Source: Candidatus Absconditabacterales bacterium | GTDB taxonomy: Bacteria > Patescibacteria > JAEDAM01 > Absconditabacterales > Absconditicoccaceae | Direction: 5' to 3' | DNA length: 21,300 nucleotides | NCBI GenBank assembly: GCA_938010495.1 | Contig: CALLUT010000150.1 | Span: forward strand, 1 to 21,300 | Part shown: positions 19,079 to 21,300 of the stretch, in pieces | How positions within the stretch are numbered: position 1 is the stretch's first letter | Layout: every line of letters starts with the position of its first letter | The notes under the pieces: generated by a model | What the model was told of the DNA's origin: nothing | Database searches by the model: none | What the model saw: the letters and a program-made list of their open reading frames with translations, nothing else | Made by a program: the position numbers and the translations under genes

Positions 19079-20482
19079 CTAGTTCTTTGCAATGATGATT
19101 CATTGAGTCGGCTCCTGCTCATAATCTTTCCAAAACCCTTTTGGATAATTCTTTTTTAGATTATTTGAAACTATAGCATTTCTATAATAAAAATCATCAA
19201 AATTATTTTCTAAAAATATTGATTTTAATGTTTCTTTAGATCGAGCATAATTATGAAAATGAAGGACTTCTTTCTGGTTTTCATATATAGACACTCTTCT
19301 TGATTGTCATTCTTTTAATGGTTCATCACTATCTGAGCTTATTACAACTCAATATGAACTCAACGAAGGGATTGTTATATCTAGATTATCTACCATTCAT
19401 AAAAATATACCATCTTTTTTTAGTAAATACTTACAATTATCTATCACTACAGCCAATTCATTTTGATTCCTAGCATGGTCGAGCAAGAAAAACCCAATAA
19501 CAATATCTGCTTGTTCTATCTCTAAAGCATTAATTTCATTTTTAAATCATGAAAAGTATGGATCTAATGCATGGTAAGAAACTTTATGAACAGGGTTTCT
19601 TGCTTCTTCTAATTGAGCCAGTGAAATTTGTCTTGTTGACAAATCAATACCTACAACGTTTTTAGCATATTTACTAGCTATCCTTACTCTGTGTCAACTT
19701 CAACAATGTAACACAACAACATTCTTATTTTTTCCGTATTCTTGTAGAAAATTTTCTAATTCAAAATCATATACACATTTCTGAACATCTGTATTTTCAA
19801 TTCTTTTATACTCAACTGCTATCGGATCATATTGATTTCTTTTTACTGTTATTCCAGCATGCGTATTATCAAAATCTATTTTAATCTGCTCCAATGCGTC
19901 ATCAAGCGAATCAAAGAAAAAATCTGTATAAAATCTTATCCAATAATGATTCCTTTTTTCAGGAGGTACAATTGCATAAACTTTTTTATCGAAGAGTTCT
20001 TTTGCGAGAACAATTTCTTGATATGCTCAAATTGAATGTGATGAAAGATCTGCAATCACAACATCAGATTCTTTCATCCAGTTCTTGTCTTTTCCAACAA
20101 TAAAAGATGGGTCATGTGATTTGTCCATAAAATCTTCTTCAAATTGATAACCAATAAACTGTTCAACCAGTTCAAAACCAAATGATTCAACTACCTTTGA
20201 CATAGCAATTCTTTCTTGTACCAAGTCATTAAATTTCTTACCAGTGAATGGCATAGAGATAAATACTTTTAGCCTATCTTTCTCAATATAGTATTTCGTG
20301 CTTTTTCATTTTCATGATTTTATAACGAGCGTTCATAATTCTATTATATCTCTTTGAATAGTTCTACTCTCAGTTTTTATACCTTGTGATTCTAACAATT
20401 CAATAATAGCTGACATCTGGATTGGTCATTTTTTTTGGATAATATCAGTAAGTATTTGTTGTCTCTTCTGCTTCTTATTCAT
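19079..20482 (-). CDS. Three-domain fusion: HTH - nucleoside deoxyribosyltransferase-like - SAM methyltransferase
   Basis: Predicted 467 residues. Residues 1-70 are a winged-helix-like DNA-binding domain (KRQQILTDIIQKKGPIQM, then ESRTIQRDIIELG as recognition part, like DeoR/WYL-type regulators). Residues 72-170 resemble nucleoside 2-deoxyribosyltransferases: KVFISMPFTGK, SDVVIADLSSHSIGAYQEI with Asp140, Asp145 and the candidate catalytic Glu156. Residues about 185-467 are a class I methyltransferase with motif I VVVLHCGSGHRVR and VVGIDLSTRQISLAQ. The three pieces are in one frame with no stop. The deoxyribosyltransferase fold is also used by NAD/nucleotide-processing domains in defence proteins, so sensing or consuming a nucleotide is plausible but unproven. 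The methylated substrate is unknown. Glycine codons are about half TGA. Start ATG 20482 is chosen because the HTH frame begins there. Confidence 0.85.
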
Positions 20483-20497
20483 TTACATAAAATATGA

Positions 20498-20514
20498 CAT
20501 AAAACGATTTTATG
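20498..20514. repeat. Palindrome upstream of the fusion gene (candidate operator)
   Basis: CATAAAA-CGA-TTTTATG, two 7-bp arms around 3 nt, 16 nt before the ATG at 20482. Position and shape fit an autoregulatory site for the gene's own HTH domain, but AT-rich DNA makes such palindromes common. Confidence 0.45.
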
Positions 20515-20523
20515 ATATAATAT

Positions 20524-20546
20524 ATTATAACAATTTCAAGAGATAT
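20524..20546 (-). promoter_or_regulatory. Candidate promoter of the fusion gene
   Basis: On the minus strand TATAAT (20529-20524) lies about 40 nt before the ATG, without a good -35. An alternative is TTGAAA, 16 nt, TATCAT slightly nearer the gene. Either would place the start just before the palindrome 20498-20514. Confidence 0.4.
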
Positions 20547-20548
20547 TC

Positions 20549-20613
20549 GCGACATAATTTTGTGAATTATTGTATAATAAATATTTATTTGCGACATTTA
20601 TTTTTGTGAATTA
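20549..20613. repeat. Two direct repeats upstream of the fusion gene
   Basis: GCGACAT-6 nt-GTGAATTA at 20549-20569 and GCGACAT-8 nt-GTGAATTA at 20591-20613. Both 15 shared bases are identical, and the repeats start 42 bp apart, about four helical turns. They lie upstream of the likely promoter of the HTH fusion gene, where a regulator could bind. Their function is inferred. Confidence 0.6.
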
Positions 20614-20647
20614 AAAAAGAGGCCGTCAAATATGACTGTCGGCCTCT
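20613..20647 (-). terminator. Intrinsic terminator of the WG-repeat-like gene
   Basis: An 8-bp GC-rich stem AGAGGCCG / CGGCCTCT (20618-20647) with an inner TCA/TGA extension, followed on the minus strand by six T. It ends the gene whose stop is at 20697 and separates it from the fusion gene. Confidence 0.88.
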
Positions 20648-20696
20648 ATTACTTTTTTTGGTTAGTTTGTAATTTTTTAGTTTAGTTGTGTTTTAT

Positions 20697-21300
20697 TTAG
20701 AAAATAGAGTTTTTCTTAGCATGAGAACTAATTAATTCACCAGTTGAAAGCATATAATAATAAATCTTTTCTCCTCTATCAAGCCTAACAACTTCTTTCA
20801 TTGTTCCGTCAATTTCTTTTTTAAAGACATGAGGACGATTGCTCATGACGTCAAACGGTACGATTACCTCTCCTTCTAATCCAATGATACCAAAATAATA
20901 TGTAGTACCTGAAGTAATTCGGGCAAGGAATCTTCCTGATCCTAACACGTTAGTAATATGAACTACATCATCACTTGGTTGAGAAAGAACAACAACCCTA
21001 TGATTTTTCGAAATGTAGCCACTCTTATCATCTTGTGCAAAAGAGAGATAGTCCTGATTACTGTCAATAATATAGTTATCAGGAGGAAGTAATTCATTCC
21101 CATAAAGAGTCCAAAGAGATTTACGAGCAAATGAATGGTGGACTATAAATACTCCATCGACATGAGTAGGACCGATATTATCAAATGGCAATTGCCCTTT
21201 ATGAATAAAATCAAGATCTGTGACTCTGCTGTATTTTTCATCTCTCTCTCGATATACTATTGTTTTAGTCTTGCTGTTAAGCTTAACATAATCAAATGGT
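20697..21300 (-). CDS. Partial WG-repeat-like protein, 5' end outside the window
   Basis: The frame is open from the window edge to TAA at 20697-20699, 200 codons. The Met at 21191 is internal, since coding-like sequence (PFDYVKLNSKTKTIV and TDLDFIHKGQLPFDNIG) continues upstream. Beta-rich repeats such as YFGIIGLEGEVIVPFDVM resemble WG repeats, in which a short strand is followed by G-x-vIP and a D/N turn; the match is moderate. All 14 glycines visible use GGN and none uses TGA, unlike the other genes here. That suggests recent arrival from a standard-code genome, or strong selection on codon use. Location and role are unknown. Confidence 0.7.
   Translation of the reverse strand, partial: PFDYVKLNSKTKTIVYRERDEKYSRVTDLDFIHKGQLPFDNIGPTHVDGVFIVHHSFARKSLWTLYGNELLPPDNYIIDSNQDYLSFAQDDKSGYISKNHRVVVLSQPSDDVVHITNVLGSGRFLARITSGTTYYFGIIGLEGEVIVPFDVMSNRPHVFKKEIDGTMKEVVRLDRGEKIYYYMLSTGELISSHAKKNSIF

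Larger units (their letters stand above)
1..21300. other. Window-wide use of TGA as a glycine codon (translation table 25)
   Basis: In-frame TGA codons occur in nearly every gene on both strands, at positions where the protein family has glycine. Examples are GSGGAG (4205-2496 gene), the second and last residues of AGASHELRTPL in the histidine kinase, GHSLG of the esterase and GGQRC of the aldehyde dehydrogenase. Genes end at TAA or TAG only. Known biology: SR1/Absconditabacteria and Gracilibacteria reassign TGA to glycine. GGN codons are also used, in some genes mostly (12238-12882) or only (20697-21300). TGG still reads as tryptophan. All coordinates below assume this code. Confidence 0.97.

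Noticed and set aside
20254..20482. Separate start of the deoxyribosyltransferase-like gene at ATG 20254
   Set aside because: The typical strand KVFIS lies upstream of this ATG in the same open frame, and the HTH sequence continues without stop from 20482.

Overview
The window is AT-rich, densely coding bacterial DNA that reads correctly only if TGA means glycine (translation table 25). TGA falls at the invariant glycines of many catalytic motifs: GSGGAG in a fumarate reductase flavoprotein, GHSLG in an esterase, DLGCGEG in a methyltransferase, KHYPGHG in a GH3 glycosidase. Genes end only at TAA or TAG. This code is known from Absconditabacteria (SR1) and Gracilibacteria (BD1-5/GN02), so the source is most likely one of these ultrasmall, probably host-associated lineages. 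I cannot say which. Read with the standard code, almost every gene here would look shattered.

Layout. 1-4205 (minus): FrdA/SdhA-type flavoprotein, aspartase-like fumarate lyase and a sensor histidine kinase that runs off the window. 4338-6318 (plus): a secreted esterase with three SLH repeats, then a membrane-anchored methyltransferase. 6303-11098 (minus): a tightly packed run Nudix - IMPase family - SnoaL-like - DEDDh exonuclease - aldehyde dehydrogenase - AlkC, a mix of housekeeping, nucleotide sanitation and DNA repair. 11165-12882 (plus): GIY-YIG protein, membrane-anchored SLH-like protein and a cysteine-rich membrane protein with a helix-hairpin-helix tail, closed by a terminator. 12956-14251 (minus): NagZ-type GH3 enzyme. 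14438-16298 (plus): unrecognised protein and a secreted cyclophilin.

16288-18264 (minus) is the most interesting part: a SigZ-like ECF sigma factor with a cysteine-rich tail, a 38-residue protein with 11 cysteines that resembles a metallothionein, and a UreH/TauE-like membrane protein with a cupredoxin-like tail. The sigma-metallothionein pair and the membrane protein gene are each preceded by the same two-part promoter, TTGTAACC - 15 nt - CGTCTTA. I infer a self-contained metal (perhaps copper) response regulon controlled by the sigma factor.

18299-20482 (minus): an unrecognised small protein overlapping a HIT protein, and a three-domain fusion of helix-turn-helix, nucleoside deoxyribosyltransferase-like and SAM methyltransferase domains, with palindromic and direct repeats upstream. 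20697 to the window end (minus): a partial WG-repeat-like protein with no TGA glycine codon in the visible part, possibly a recent arrival. No tRNA, rRNA, CRISPR array or insertion sequence was seen, and no gene-free stretch exceeds about 215 bases.
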